The notes: generated from the sequence alone by a model not told the origin. DNA of 64,000 bases from Streptococcus hyointestinalis (GCF_900459405.1 NZ_UHFN01000007.1:868001-932000), one strand, 5' to 3'. Shown: positions 53,757 to 64,000, counted from the first letter of the stretch. Numbers and translations: made by a program.

Positions 53757-56430
53757 ACAACACCAACAATCGAAGATGTCAACACTGCAGCAACCACTGT
53801 TACTGTCGGTGTTCCAACAGAATCTATCGGTATGGTAACGAGCTTGGAAGTGACCTTCCCAGTCTCAACCAACACAGACACCAGCTCAACCACATCTTCT
53901 ACCGTTTCTGTAACGCTTACTAAAGGCGCAGATGGTACTTGGACAGACGCAGATGGCAACACTTACACAGCTACAACAGGTACAGATGGTCTCACTACCT
54001 TTACCGTCAAAGTGCCAGCAACAGCAGACTTGCAAGCGACAGGAGATGGCTACACCACTAGCCCAATCACTGTAGAAGCCAGCTACACAGATGGCACAAA
54101 TACCACGAAAGCTTCTGCTAAAGATGTCATCACCAACCAAGCGCCAGTGATTACGACCGTAACAGCGGTTAAGGAAATCGAAAAAGGCTCAAGCTTGACC
54201 GAAGCGGACCTTGCAGCTCTCTTTGATGGCGGTAGTGATAAGGAAGATGATACGTCAACTACAGACAACAAGACTTCAACAGTGACTTACGTCATTACAG
54301 ACGCTAGTGGTAGTGTAGTCACCCCTGAACAAGCAGCTGCAAACCCAGGCAACTACACTGTCACAGCCACTATCACCGACTCTGATGGTAAGACAGACAC
54401 TGCTGTTTCTGTCCTTGTCACAAAAGACACAACAGCGCCAACTGTAGATGTAGCAGATGTCCGTACAGATGCGACCGATGTTACATTGACCGTTTCTGAT
54501 GATGTGACCGAATTGACCGTGAACTTCCCAGTATCAAGTAATACTGATACCAGCTCAAGCACCTCTTCAACGGTTGCTGTAACGCTGACTAAGAATGCGG
54601 ATGGTTCTTACACAGGTAGTGATGGCAATACTTACACCACAACAGCTAATGGCGATGGCACGGTGTCATTGACCGTTAAAGTACCAGCCACAGCGGACCT
54701 ACAAGCCACAGGAGATGGCTACACTACTAGCCCAATCACAGTGACTGCTCGTGACGCTGCAGGCAATACTGCCACCTCAACAGACATCATCACCAACGAA
54801 GCACCAGTCATTGCAGCTACTGTAGAGAGCACAACGCTTGCTCAAGGTGACAGTGTCGATGTTGCTGCTAAGTTCACCTCATCAGACCTTGAAGATGATG
54901 CGTCAACTACAGACAACAAGACCTCAACCGTTACTTACAGCTTGACTGTGGGCGATACAGTGTTGACTGATGAAGCAGCTATCAATGCTTATATCTCAGC
55001 TAACCCAGGCACTTACACAGTAGTTGCGACAATTACCGATTCTGATGGTAAGACTGCAACGGCTTCAACCGTATTTACCACAGAAGATAAGTCTGCACCG
55101 GTAGTTGCGGTAGAAGATGTCAATACTGCTGCTACAGAAGTTGCAGTGAAGGTATCTAGTGATTCAACCAAAGTGGAAGTCAACTTCCCAATCTCAACCA
55201 ACACCGATACCAGCTCGACAACAACTGGAACAACAACCGTAACCCTTACTAAGAACACAGATGGTTCTTACACTGGTACGGATGGTAATACCTATACACC
55301 AGTGGATAACGGTGACGGTACAGTGACATTGACCGTGAAAGTGCCAGCAGACGCTGACTTGCAAGCGACAGGAGACGGCTACACAACCAGCCCAATCACC
55401 GCAACCGCAACAGACGCAGCCGGCAACAGCAACACATCTAGTGATGTGATTTCTAACGAGCCACCTGTTATCACAACTGTAACTCCAACAACAGTTATTG
55501 AAAAAGGCAGCACACCATTGACAGAGGCTCAAATTGCAGCACTCTTTGATGGCGGTAGCGATAAGGAAGACGATGCGTCAACTACAGACAGCAAGACCTC
55601 AACGGTCACTTATGTGATGACAGACTCTGAAGGCAATGTTGTCACTCCTGAACAAGTCGCTGCTAATCCAGGTGACTACACAGTGACAGCGACGATCACT
55701 GATTCAGATGGTAAGAGCGCAACAGCGACTGCTCTCATCACGACTAAAGATACCACCTCACCACGTGTGGCAATTGAAAATGTTAGCACAGCCGCTACAG
55801 AAGTTGCCGTAACTGTCTCAGACGACGCTGAAAAAGCAGACGTCACCTTCCCAGTATCAACCAATACTGGTACGACATCAACAACAACTGGCACAACAAC
55901 TGTAACCCTTACTAAGAACACAGATGGCTCTTACACCGGTACGGATGGTAACACCTACACACCAGTAGCGAATGGCGATGGTACAGTGACATTGACCGTT
56001 AAAGTGCCAGCGGACGCTGACTTGCAAGCGACAGGAGACGGCTACACCACTAGCCCAATCACAGCAACTGCAACAGACGCAGCCGGCAACAGCACGACAT
56101 CAAGTGATGTCATCACAAATACGCCACCAGTTATTGAAACCACTGTTCCAGTAACCACCATCACTAAGGGGGCTACTATTGATGTGACAAGTCTCTTTGA
56201 CGGCGGTAGCGATAAAGAAGATGACGCCTCAACCACAGACAGCAAGACCTCAACGGTCACTTACACTGCTGTAGACGCTTCTGGTAATGCCGTAACAGCT
56301 TCTAGTGTTGAAGAGTTGAACAGCTACATCTCAGCTAACCCAGGTACTTATGTGGTAACAGCGACTATCACCGATTCAGATGGTCTTACAGACACCGCCA
56401 CTGCGACTGTTGTGACGAACGCAACAACCG
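53757..56430 (+). repeat. Four long tandem repeats in the adhesin gene
   Basis: Units of about 660-690 bp. Each has a VTLTK..DG.YTG.DGNTYT block, KVPA.ADLQATGDGYTTSPIT and a D-EDDASTTD-KTSTVTY stretch. The third and fourth units are the most alike, which indicates recent duplication or gene conversion. Confidence 0.85.
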
Positions 56431-56433
56431 TAA

Positions 56434-57780
56434 CTACCTTCGTAGATGAAGATGGCAACACCGTATCACCAGAAGAAGAAGGTAACCAACCTAAGAAGGA
56501 TATCGACGGCTACACTTATATCACGACAAACGTCGATGAAGATGGTAATGTGGAACACGTCTACGCTAAGACTAAGACAGTCTTCGTTGATACAGAGGGT
56601 AACACCGTATCACCAGAAGAAAAAGGTAACCAACCTAAGAAAGATATTAAGGACTACACTTATGTTACAACAGTAACTAAAGATGGTGTAACTACTCATA
56701 TCTACACCCCAGTTAAGGTCACTAAGACTACCTTCGTGGATGAAGATGGCAACACCATATCACCAGAAGAAAAAGGTAACCAGCCTAAGAAAGATATCGA
56801 TGGCTACACTTACATCACAACCAACGTTGATGAAGATGGTAATGCGGAACACGTCTATGCTAAGTCTAAGACTGTTTACGTTGATACAGAAGGTAAGGAA
56901 CTCATCCCAGCAGAAGACGGAAGCCAACCGAAGAAAGAAATCGACGGTTACACTTACGTGACAACAGTCACAACAGATGGTGTCACAAAACATATCTACA
57001 CACCAGTAACACCAGAGAAGACAACCGTAACCACCTTCGTAGATGAAGACGGCAACACCGTATCACCAGAAGAAGAAGGTAACCAACCTAAGAAAGATAT
57101 CGATGGCTACACTTATATCACGACAAACGTCGATGAAGATGGTAATGTAGAGCACGTTTACGCTAAGACGACAACATCTTACGTAGATAACAATGGTGAC
57201 CCAATCGCACCAGATGAAGACGGTACCCAACCAAACAAAGATATCCCAGGCTACACTTACGTAACGACTAAGACTGAAGGTGGTAAGACTATTCACGTCT
57301 ACACGAAAGTAACACCAGAAACTAAGACCACAACGTCTTATGTAGATGGTGATGGCAACCCAGTTGCACCAAGTGAAGAAGGTAACCAACCTAAGAAAGA
57401 TATCGATGGTTACACCTACATCACAACAAACGTTGATAAAGACGGCAATGTAGAGCACGTTTACGCTAAGACCACAACATCTTACGTAGATAACAATGGT
57501 GACCCAATCGCACCAGATGAAGAGGGTACCCAAACCAACAAAGATATCCCAGGCTACACTTATGTAACGACTAAGACTGAAGGTGGTAAGACTATTCACG
57601 TCTACACGAAAGTAACACCAGAAACTAAGACCACAACGTCTTACGTAGATGGAGATGGTAACCCAGTTGCACCAAGTGAAGAAGGTAACCAGCCAAATAA
57701 AGATATCCCAGGTTACAAGTACGTCACTACAACAGTAGATAAAGATGGCAATGTGACTCACATCTACACGAAAGTAGAAA
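56434..57780 (+). repeat. Nine MucBP-like repeats of about 150 bp in the adhesin gene
   Basis: Each encodes about 48-53 residues of the form (T)xFVDxxGNxxxPxExGxQPxKDIxGYTYxTT...VYxK. Two alternating subtypes (ending HVYAK and HVYTKV/HIYTPV) suggest amplification of a two-unit block. Confidence 0.85.
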
Positions 57781-58014
57781 AAGCTACACAAACACCACAA
57801 GCAGCAGCTGCTACAGCCAAGGCGGCATCCGCTCAATCTGATAAAGCCTTGCCTAAGACAGGTAGCGATAGTGGTATCCTAGCAACTGCTATAGGTAGCG
57901 TCCTTTCTGCACTTGGACTTTTCGGAATTGGAAAAGGTCGCAAGAAAGACGATGACTAATTGTCATTAGCCTAGCTTCTATGCTAGTAGAGATGTCTCTC
58001 ATGTGTAGTTGAGA

Positions 58015-58040
58015 AGAGGACCCAAATGGGTTCTCTTTTT
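58015..58040 (+). terminator. Intrinsic terminator of the adhesin gene
   Basis: AGAGGACCC and GGGTTCTCT pair (one wobble) around AAAT, followed by a T run. Confidence 0.8.
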
Positions 58041-58147
58041 GTGTCGTAAAATCCTTCAATCCATCGAATAATCTGTCTATCTATGCTATAATAACAAGAG
58101 GAACAAGTGGCTGGTTGGTCATGAGGATAAGGAGTACAGTTAGTGCC

Positions 58148-58985
58148 ATGAAGATCGAAAAAGTGTATAATAACAATGTTGTGCAGGCTAAGAGTTCATC
58201 TGGTGATGAGATTATCCTCATGGGTGCTGGGCTTGGTTTTCAAAAGCGTGCAGGTGATGAGCTGGACGAGAGTCGGATTGAAAAGACCTTCGTGCTCTAC
58301 GATAGTGATAAGTTAGAGGATTTTTCGCAGCTTTATCATACTTTGCCAGAAGCTGAGATTGACCTTGTGCTAGAGTTGATTGCTTATGCTAAGGAGGAGC
58401 TTGATGTGACTTTTGAGACTAGCTTTTACATCGGACTAGCCGATCACATCCACTATGCCATAGAGCGCAATCGCAATAATCTCCCTGTCCAAAATCCGCT
58501 GAGCTGGGAAATCAGAAAGTTTTTTCCTAAAGAGTACCAGTTAGGCAGAAAAGCTGTTCAGATGATTTTTGAGCGTTTGTATTTGCTACTTCCAGAGGAT
58601 GAGATTTCCTCTATCGCTCTGCATTTTATCAATGCCCAAAAGGAAAAGTCCATCAGCTCAGAGAGCTATCGGGTGACTAAGATAGTGCGGGATATTCTAG
58701 GCATTGTCCGTCTCTACTATGGGCAGGTCACAGACGAGGACTCCATCAGCTACAACCGCTTTGTCACGCATATCCAGTACTTTGCCCAGCGTGTCAGTAG
58801 TGGTCTTGTCCAAGGGAAAAACGACAGTTTTCTCTACGAGCAGGTCAAGCTCAACTACCCACAAGCCTTTTCTTGTACGCAAAAGATAAAGGCTTACGTG
58901 CTGTCGTCTTACGACTTTGATATGAGCTTATGATGAGCAAGTTTACCTCACCATTCACATCGCTCGCTTGGAGACGAGTCCATAA
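58148..58985 (+). pseudogene. BglG/LicT-family transcriptional antiterminator, frameshifted near the 3' end
   Basis: The N-terminal RNA-binding domain (MKIEKVYNNNVVQAKSSSGD; GLGFQKRAGDEL) is followed by PRD1 (ADHIHYAIERN) and PRD2 (ALHFINAQ). The read frame ends TGA at 58931-58933 after YDFDMSL. One extra T there hides the normal ending: from 58932 the next frame reads DEQVYLTIHIARLETS and stops at 58985, matching the conserved last helix of PRD2. Such proteins stop termination in beta-glucoside operons when not phosphorylated by PTS. No PTS gene follows, so it is an orphan. ATG 58148 is chosen by homology; AAGGAG lies 14 bases upstream. Confidence 0.85.
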
Positions 58986-59075
58986 AAGACTTTGTGAAAA
59001 GGTAACAAAGTGCTGAAAACCATTTCAAAAAATGGTAAAATAGCAGTAGTTATCACTAGAGAGGACGATTTTGCC

Positions 59076-59678
59076 ATGAAGTTTCTGGATTTAAGTAAAA
59101 AACGCCGTGCCATTAAGCACTTTAATGAGAAGCCTGTCGATAAAAAGGATGTGCGTACAGCCATTGAAATCGCAAGCCTTTCTCCTTCTGCCCACAATAT
59201 CCAACCGTGGAAGTTTGTGCTGGTTGATAGTAAAAAAGAAGAGCTTGCAGACAGCCTGCCAGCTGCAAACAAGGAGCAAGTCCAGTCAGCAGCTTATGTG
59301 ATTGCCTTGTTTTCCGACACGGACTTGGAAAAGCGCGCGCGTAAAATCGCCCGTATTGGGCGTAAGGACTTGTCTGATGGGCAGCTCAGCTATTTCATAG
59401 AGACCATGCCCGCTCGCTTTAAGGGCTTTGATGAGGTGATAAAGGGTGAATATCTAGCGCTCAATGCTGGGCTTGTCGCTATGAACTTGGTGCTTGCGCT
59501 GACGGACCAAGGGCTCAGCTCTAACATGATTTTGGGCTTTGATAAGAGCACAGCTAACGCCATTTTGGCGATTGAAGAGCGCTTTCGTCCTGAGCTCTTG
59601 ATAACGGTTGGCTATAGCGATGACAAGCCAGAGCCGACTTACCGCTTGCCAGTGGACGAGATTTTGGAAGAACGCTAA
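59076..59678 (+). CDS. Nitroreductase family protein
   Basis: 200 residues from ATG 59076. FMN-binding RRAIKHFNEKP and SLSPSAHNIQPWKFVLV near the N-terminus and ALNAGLVAMNLVLAL, then the C-terminal LITVGY. A small FMN oxidoreductase that uses NAD(P)H on quinones or nitro compounds; true substrate unknown. TAAAAT at 59036-59041 is a possible -10 box. Confidence 0.9.
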   Translation: MKFLDLSKKRRAIKHFNEKPVDKKDVRTAIEIASLSPSAHNIQPWKFVLVDSKKEELADSLPAANKEQVQSAAYVIALFSDTDLEKRARKIARIGRKDLSDGQLSYFIETMPARFKGFDEVIKGEYLALNAGLVAMNLVLALTDQGLSSNMILGFDKSTANAILAIEERFRPELLITVGYSDDKPEPTYRLPVDEILEER

Positions 59679-59712
59679 AGCATAGGAAAAAACACACTTG
59701 AGAGGAAGAACA

Positions 59713-61119
59713 ATGACAGTAGATTTTAAAGCAGAAGTCGAAAAACGTAAAAGTGATATGATGGAGGACTTGTTTAGCCTCTTGCGTATCAACTCAGAGC
59801 GTGACGATAGCAAGGCAGACAAGGAACATCCATTTGGACCTGGACCAGTTAAAGCTTTAGAGCATTTCTTGAAAATGGCAGAGCGTGATGGTTATGAAAC
59901 AGCCAATATCGATAACTACGCTGGGCACTTTACCTTTGGTGAAGGGGATGAGGAGCTGGGTATCTTTGCACACTTGGACGTCGTTCCAGCAGGTAGCGGC
60001 TGGGATACAGACCCTTATGAGCCTGTTATCAAGGACGGTCGTCTTTATGCCCGTGGCTCATCTGACGACAAGGGCCCAACTATGGCCTGCTACTATGGTC
60101 TAAAAATCATCAAAGACCTAGGACTTCCTGTGTCTAAAAAAGTCCGCTTTATCGTGGGGACAGACGAGGAGTCTGGTTGGGGCGATATGGACTATTACTT
60201 TGCCAATAGCGGTTTGAAAAAGCCAGATTTTGGTTTTTCTCCTGACGCTGAGTTTCCTATCATCAATGGTGAAAAAGGAAACATTACAGAGTACCTCCAC
60301 TTTGCTGGCAAAAACGCTGGTGACTTTACGCTTATCAGCTTTACTGGTGGTTTGCGTGAAAATATGGTACCAGAGTCTGCCACAGCTGTCTTTACAGCAG
60401 ATAGCAGCCTAGCTGATTTGCAAAAAGACTTAGAAGCATTTACCAGCCAATATCCCATCACAGCAGAAGTGAGCGAAGACAATGGACAGTTCAGCGTGAC
60501 TGTCTACGGAAAATCAGCTCACGGCTCAACCCCAGAAGAAGGGATTAACGGAGCGACGTATCTTGCTAACTTCCTCAACCAATACGCCTTTGAAGGCGCA
60601 GCTAAAGCCTTTATCGCACTGACTGCAAATGTCTTACACGACGACTTTGACGGTAAAAAAATAGGCGTTGCCTACACAGACGCTAAAATGGGTGCGCTGT
60701 CTATGAATGCTGGTGTCTTTAGCTTTGACGCTAATTCTGATGACAATACTATCGCCCTCAACTTCCGCTACCCACAAGGCACAGACGCTAAAACTATCCA
60801 AGCAGAGCTTGAGAAGTTAGCAGGTGTGACAAAAGTCACTCTATCTGAGCACGAGCACACACCACACTATGTCCCAGTGGATGACCCGTTGGTTGCTACT
60901 TTGCTATCTGTTTACGAAAAACAAACAGGACTTAAAGGACATGAGCAAGTCATTGGTGGCGGTACTTTTGGTCGTCTCCTAGAGCGTGGTGTCGCTTACG
61001 GTGCTATGTTCCCAGACTATGTCAATACCATGCACCAAGCCAATGAATTTGCTGACGTTGAGGATCTCTATCGTGCTGCGGCTATCTACGCCGAAGCTAT
61101 CTACGAGCTCATCAAGTAA
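59713..61119 (+). CDS. pepV: Dipeptidase PepV (M20 family)
   Basis: 468 residues from ATG 59713 behind GAGGAAG. Zinc ligands lie in IFAHLDVVPAGSGW (His), ARGSSDDKGP (Asp), GTDEESGWGDMDYY (Glu, with the general base) and TMHQANEFADV (His). The lid domain lies between about 185 and 385. It hydrolyses dipeptides with free N-termini in the cytoplasm. The nitroreductase gene ends 34 bases upstream. Confidence 0.94.
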   Translation: MTVDFKAEVEKRKSDMMEDLFSLLRINSERDDSKADKEHPFGPGPVKALEHFLKMAERDGYETANIDNYAGHFTFGEGDEELGIFAHLDVVPAGSGWDTDPYEPVIKDGRLYARGSSDDKGPTMACYYGLKIIKDLGLPVSKKVRFIVGTDEESGWGDMDYYFANSGLKKPDFGFSPDAEFPIINGEKGNITEYLHFAGKNAGDFTLISFTGGLRENMVPESATAVFTADSSLADLQKDLEAFTSQYPITAEVSEDNGQFSVTVYGKSAHGSTPEEGINGATYLANFLNQYAFEGAAKAFIALTANVLHDDFDGKKIGVAYTDAKMGALSMNAGVFSFDANSDDNTIALNFRYPQGTDAKTIQAELEKLAGVTKVTLSEHEHTPHYVPVDDPLVATLLSVYEKQTGLKGHEQVIGGGTFGRLLERGVAYGAMFPDYVNTMHQANEFADVEDLYRAAAIYAEAIYELIK

Positions 61120-61130
61120 AGGAGCGACTT

Positions 61131-61721
61131 ATGGTGTTTGAGACGATTGAGGAGATAAGGACTGCTATTATGGCAGATGAGGCAAATCAAGCCTATACTA
61201 AGGCAGGTATCGAGCCACTTTTTGCCGCACCCACGACAGCTAAAATCAATATCATCGGACAAGCTCCTGGGCTCAAGACCCAAGAAGCAGGACTCTACTG
61301 GAAGGACAAGTCAGGAGACCGCCTGCGGGACTGGCTGGGTGTGGATGAGGAGATCTTTTACCAGTCGGATAAGATTGCCGTCATTCCTATGGACTTTTAC
61401 TATCCAGGAAAGGGCAAGTCTGGTGATCTGCCGCCTCGGGCTGGCTTTGCTGAGAAATGGCATCCGCAGATTTTACGCTTGTTACCAGACATTGAGCTGA
61501 CCTTGCTCATCGGAAGCTACGCTCAGCACTACTATCTGCACCAGAAAAGCTCGGTCAAACTGACAGATAACGTCCGCCAGTTCCGAGATTTCCTCCCAGA
61601 CTTTTTCCCAATCGTTCACCCCTCACCGAGAAATCAAATCTGGCAAAAAAAGAACCCTTGGTTTGCGACAGAAGTGCTCCCAGAGCTGAAAGCTCGTGTG
61701 ACCAAGATTTTAGAGGACTAA
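61131..61721 (+). CDS. Uracil-DNA glycosylase family protein
   Basis: 196 residues. INIIGQAPGLKTQEAGLYWKD is the water-activating/uracil loop and VHPSPRNQIW the DNA intercalating motif of the UDG superfamily. It resembles the COG1573-type group, distinct from Ung. Activity not proven; no 4Fe-4S cysteine set is seen, so not family 4. ATG 61131 behind AAGGAG, 11 bases after pepV. Confidence 0.87.
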   Translation: MVFETIEEIRTAIMADEANQAYTKAGIEPLFAAPTTAKINIIGQAPGLKTQEAGLYWKDKSGDRLRDWLGVDEEIFYQSDKIAVIPMDFYYPGKGKSGDLPPRAGFAEKWHPQILRLLPDIELTLLIGSYAQHYYLHQKSSVKLTDNVRQFRDFLPDFFPIVHPSPRNQIWQKKNPWFATEVLPELKARVTKILED

Positions 61722-61750
61722 AAAAGACACTGTCTAAGCAGTGTCTTTTT
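61721..61750. terminator. Bidirectional terminator between the UDG gene and mnmE
   Basis: AAAAAGACACTG and CAGTGTCTTTTT form a 12-bp stem with A and T runs on the two sides; the genes converge. Confidence 0.9.
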
Positions 61751-61751
61751 G

Positions 61752-63128
61752 CTATTTACCAAGGCAAAACTGGCTAAAGAGCTGTGTGATGAGCTCATCA
61801 GGTGCAGAGTCTCCTGTAATCTCGCCTAGAATCTCCCAACAGCGGGTCATATCGACTTGGAGCAGGTCGACAGGCATACCTAGCTCCAGACCTTCGTTGA
61901 CCGACTTGAGACTGTCAAGTGCACTCTCAATCAGTGAGATGTGGCGGGCGTTGGAGAGGTAGGTAGCGTCTTTTTCGACCGCTTCAGCATTGTCAAAGAA
62001 AAGCTGATTGATACGTTCTTCGATTTTGTCGATGTTTTGGTTGTTTAGGACGGAGATGGGGATGACGTCCTCAGGCAGTTGGTCACGTTCAATGGCTTGC
62101 GGGAGGTCGGTTTTATTGAGCAAAATGATACGGTTGGTCATGTCACTGAGTGCCAGCAAGTCTCTATCCTGCTGGGTTAGTGGCTCTGCGCTATTGAGCA
62201 CAAGGAGGATAAGGTCAGCCTCGCTGAGTGCTTTTCTGGAGCGCTCAACCCCAATCTTTTCAACGACATCATCAGTCTCACGGATACCAGCGGTATCAAT
62301 GAGTTTTAGCGGTACGCCCTTGATATTGACATACTCCTCGATGACATCACGTGTCGTCCCCTCAATGTCTGTGACGATAGCTTTGTCCTCACGCAGGAGG
62401 TTATTGAGCAGGCTCGACTTGCCGACATTTGGTCGTCCGATAATGGCAGTAGACAAGCCCTCACGTAGGATCTTCCCACGTCTAGCCGTTTTGAGGAGGT
62501 TCTCAAGGAGCGTTTGAAACTCTTTGGTCTTTTCACGCATGAGAGCGGTGGTCATCTCTTCGACGTCGTCATACTCTGGGTAGTCGATATTGACCTCGAC
62601 TTGAGCGAGAGTATTGAGGATTTCCTGACGGGTGTTATTAATCAAATCTTTGAGGGAGCCATCCAGCTGTTTGACGGCGATATTCATGGCTTTGTCGGTC
62701 TTTGCTCGGATGATGTCCATGACCGCCTCGGCTTGTGTTAGATCCATGCGACCGTTGAGAAAGGCACGCTTGGTAAACTCGCCAGGCTCTGCCATGCGTG
62801 CGCCAGAGCGTAGCACAAGCTGCAGGATTTCATTGGTCACAGCGATACCGCCGTGGGTGTTAATCTCAATGACAGTCTCACGGGTGAAGGTCTTTGGGGC
62901 GTGCATGACGCCCACCATGACCTCATCGAGCACCTCGCCCTGCTCTGGGTCGATGATATGCCCGTAGTTGAGCGTGTGGCTGGCGACATTCGCCAAGTCC
63001 TTCCCTTTAAAGATACGCTTGCTAATGGTAATAGCGTCGCTTCCTGAGATACGAACGATACCAATCGCCCCCTCACCAAGCGGTGTGGAGATAGCAGCGA
63101 TAGTATCAAAATCTTTTGTAATTGGCAT
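61752..63128 (-). CDS. mnmE: tRNA uridine-5-carboxymethylaminomethyl(34) synthesis GTPase
   Basis: 458 residues from ATG 63128; the ATG at 63146 would cover the ribosome binding site AAGGAAGAG. The N-terminal tetrahydrofolate-binding domain contains [15 protein letters not shown] and [13 protein letters not shown]. The G domain shows GRPNVGKS (G1), IEGTTRD (G2), DTAG (G3) and NKTD (G4). The C-terminus FCLGK carries the conserved Cys. With MnmG it modifies U34 of several tRNAs. Confidence 0.96.
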   Translation of the reverse strand: MPITKDFDTIAAISTPLGEGAIGIVRISGSDAITISKRIFKGKDLANVASHTLNYGHIIDPEQGEVLDEVMVGVMHAPKTFTRETVIEINTHGGIAVTNEILQLVLRSGARMAEPGEFTKRAFLNGRMDLTQAEAVMDIIRAKTDKAMNIAVKQLDGSLKDLINNTRQEILNTLAQVEVNIDYPEYDDVEEMTTALMREKTKEFQTLLENLLKTARRGKILREGLSTAIIGRPNVGKSSLLNNLLREDKAIVTDIEGTTRDVIEEYVNIKGVPLKLIDTAGIRETDDVVEKIGVERSRKALSEADLILLVLNSAEPLTQQDRDLLALSDMTNRIILLNKTDLPQAIERDQLPEDVIPISVLNNQNIDKIEERINQLFFDNAEAVEKDATYLSNARHISLIESALDSLKSVNEGLELGMPVDLLQVDMTRCWEILGEITGDSAPDELITQLFSQFCLGK

Positions 63129-63163
63129 AAGCTCTTCCTTTGTCATCTTTTTTCAGTTCTTTC

Positions 63164-63192
63164 ATTATACCACTTTTGGAAAAGAATGTAAT
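63164..63192 (-). promoter_or_regulatory. mnmE promoter
   Basis: On the minus strand TTACAT (63192-63187), 17 bases, TATAAT (63169-63164), preceded by TGG as an extended -10. Confidence 0.7.
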
Positions 63193-63227
63193 CTAGCAAA
63201 AATCGTGGTAAAAAAGTAGAAAACACT

Positions 63228-63314
63228 TGACAAAACGCTTGTTATACTAACTATAACAAGGCTTGACTTTACAGCCAAGCCTTTCTAAAAGTAAAGAAAA
63301 AGGAAGTAAAACGT
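63228..63314 (+). promoter_or_regulatory. Promoter region and leader of the coiled-coil surface protein gene
   Basis: TTGACA (63228-63233) with TATAAC (63253-63258) at 19 bases. AAGGCTTG/CAAGCCTT (63259-63284) forms an 8-bp hairpin followed by TTCT, a weak attenuator or stabiliser. AAGGAAG lies before the ATG. Confidence 0.45.
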
Positions 63315-64000
63315 ATGGGAAAACGTTTATTAAAGACTACGACAGTTGGATTGGTAGTCGCATCAGGAGTTTTCGTTGTTAATTGTACTAATACAGCAAA
63401 TGCAGATGAAGTCGCAAGTAGCGTACAATCTGACACTAGTAAGAAAGCGATTGCAAACACGCAAGCTACTAGCAGAACATCAGATCAAGTCAAAGAAGAA
63501 CTTGACACACAAAAAGCTGTGGTAGAGACAGCAACACAAAAGGTTGAAACTGCTAAGGAAGCAGTCCAGACTGCAACAAAAGAAGTCGAAACAGCACAAA
63601 CGGAGAACGACAATGCTCAGTCAGCAGTTGATAAAGCACAAGAAAATGCTAATAACGCAACAGCTGAAAACATCGCCAAAGCTGAAACTAATGTAACAAC
63701 AGCTGAAGTAGCTGTAGCAAACGCAGAAAATAACGTCACTACAGCTGAAAAGGCGCAGAGTGCAGCACAAGACAAAGTTAATGCTCAAGAAACGGTAGTA
63801 GCAAATGCAGAAACTGCCGTAAACCAAGCCAAGACGGAAACAGTTAACGCTCAAAATGCGGTAGACCAAGCTCAATCTGTACTGAACGGCACAGGACAAG
63901 CTGAAGTTGTTAAAGCTCAAGAGAACGCTCAAAACGCTGTGAATGCTGATAAACAAGCAGTGAGCCAAGCAGAAGCTGATGTAGCCAGTGCTAAAACTTC
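63315..64000 (+). CDS. Secreted coiled-coil surface protein, 5' part (SEC10/PgrA-like)
   Basis: The frame is open from ATG 63315 to the window edge (about 228 residues). Signal peptide (MGKRLLKTTTVGLVVASGVF; likely cut after TANA). From about residue 55 the sequence is Ala-, Lys-, Glu- and Gln-rich with seven-residue periodicity (VETATQKVETAKEAVQTATK), a long coiled coil as in surface-exclusion SEC10/PgrA-like and other streptococcal fibrous surface proteins. The rest, including any wall anchor, is beyond the window, so the family is provisional. Confidence 0.75.
   Translation, partial: MGKRLLKTTTVGLVVASGVFVVNCTNTANADEVASSVQSDTSKKAIANTQATSRTSDQVKEELDTQKAVVETATQKVETAKEAVQTATKEVETAQTENDNAQSAVDKAQENANNATAENIAKAETNVTTAEVAVANAENNVTTAEKAQSAAQDKVNAQETVVANAETAVNQAKTETVNAQNAVDQAQSVLNGTGQAEVVKAQENAQNAVNADKQAVSQAEADVASAKT

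Larger units (their letters stand above)
49420..57959 (+). pseudogene. CshA-like fibrillar LPKTG surface adhesin, disrupted by IS630 and an amber codon
   Basis: Without the IS and one TA, the frame is continuous for 7644 bp (2547 residues) apart from a TAG at 52128-52130 (GGP-stop-VQGV; probably CAG originally). Order: YSIRK-type signal (FSIRKFKYGVASVLIETGLL), acidic Ser/Thr-rich segment, a non-repetitive region resembling the CshA head, a GEVED-like part (FIDFNNNGVFDEGE), CshA-type repeats (ISGKDVTSTGLQNVTQTG), four long Ig-like repeats, nine MucBP-like repeats, LPKTG and a charged tail. ATG 49420 is preferred; ATG 49408 is possible. CshA proteins bind fibronectin and other bacteria. The three pieces left are 49420-50505, 51391-52130 and 52131-57959; only the last keeps the anchor, and it lacks a signal peptide. 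Confidence 0.9.

Noticed and set aside
56434..57780. Regular repeats that could be taken for a CRISPR array
   Set aside because: The units are about 150 bp, in frame and protein-coding with LPKTG after them; no short palindromic repeats, spacers or cas genes.
57063..57836. A 257-codon antisense frame and many other antisense frames across 53000-57800
   Set aside because: They mirror the low-complexity, codon-biased repeats of the adhesin gene; the products are Cys/Val/Trp-rich with no start signals.

Overview
The window is a chromosomal segment of a low-GC Gram-positive coccus, almost certainly a Streptococcus. The evidence is a set of streptococcal arrangements: relP-relR-relS, a four-gene mevalonate operon ending in fni, murB-potABCD, parE and parC close together, a fused pabB-pabC followed by ilvE, a 400-residue S1 protein, DUF1836, DUF2969 and DUF4649 proteins, and a YSIRK/LPKTG surface protein. 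I cannot fix the species from sequence alone.

Layout. 1-8985: end of metK, HxlR regulator, RpiB/LacAB-like isomerase, OFA-family transporter, an IS630 element, murA, the relPRS alarmone operon and a lactate/2-hydroxyacid dehydrogenase. 8998-15931: an IS30 element, then mvaK1-mvaD-mvaK2-fni and a DUF4649 gene, the last two now separated by an IS110 element. 15964-21782: an insertion-sequence hot spot with two copies of one IS30-type element, an ISAs1 element, a hemolysin III/DUF1836 pair and a probable unrecognised small RNA. 21843-36112: murB-potABCD, cell-surface 5'-nucleotidase, acetyltransferase, VOC protein, plsY, parE, a second IS110, two GNAT genes (one broken) and a hydrolase. 36156-45410: parC, an ISL3 element, HIRAN protein, pabBC, ilvE, DUF2969, tRNA-Tyr, tRNA-Gln, rpsA and tRNA-Arg. 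45450-49227: an A+T-rich patch with a lone TIR/deoxyribosyltransferase-like gene, then an amidohydrolase-monooxygenase-LtrA operon. 49420-57959: a CshA-like fibrillar adhesin broken by an IS630 and by an amber codon. 58148-64000: frameshifted LicT-type antiterminator, nitroreductase, pepV, uracil-DNA glycosylase family gene, mnmE and the start of a coiled-coil surface protein.

The window is dominated by insertion sequences: nine elements of five families (IS630 x2, IS30 x3, IS110 x2, ISAs1, ISL3), several with target duplications that can be read directly. Decay is visible in the adhesin, one GNAT gene, the licT-like gene and two transposases.

The most informative signal is in the two IS110 elements. 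Upstream of each recombinase gene lies a conserved, foldable non-coding block in which the variable loop segments match, copy by copy, both the reconstructed pre-insertion chromosomal site and the element's own ends. That is the architecture of an IS110 bridge RNA. The reconstruction also shows that fni originally overlapped the DUF4649 start codon and that the first GNAT gene originally followed parE directly.
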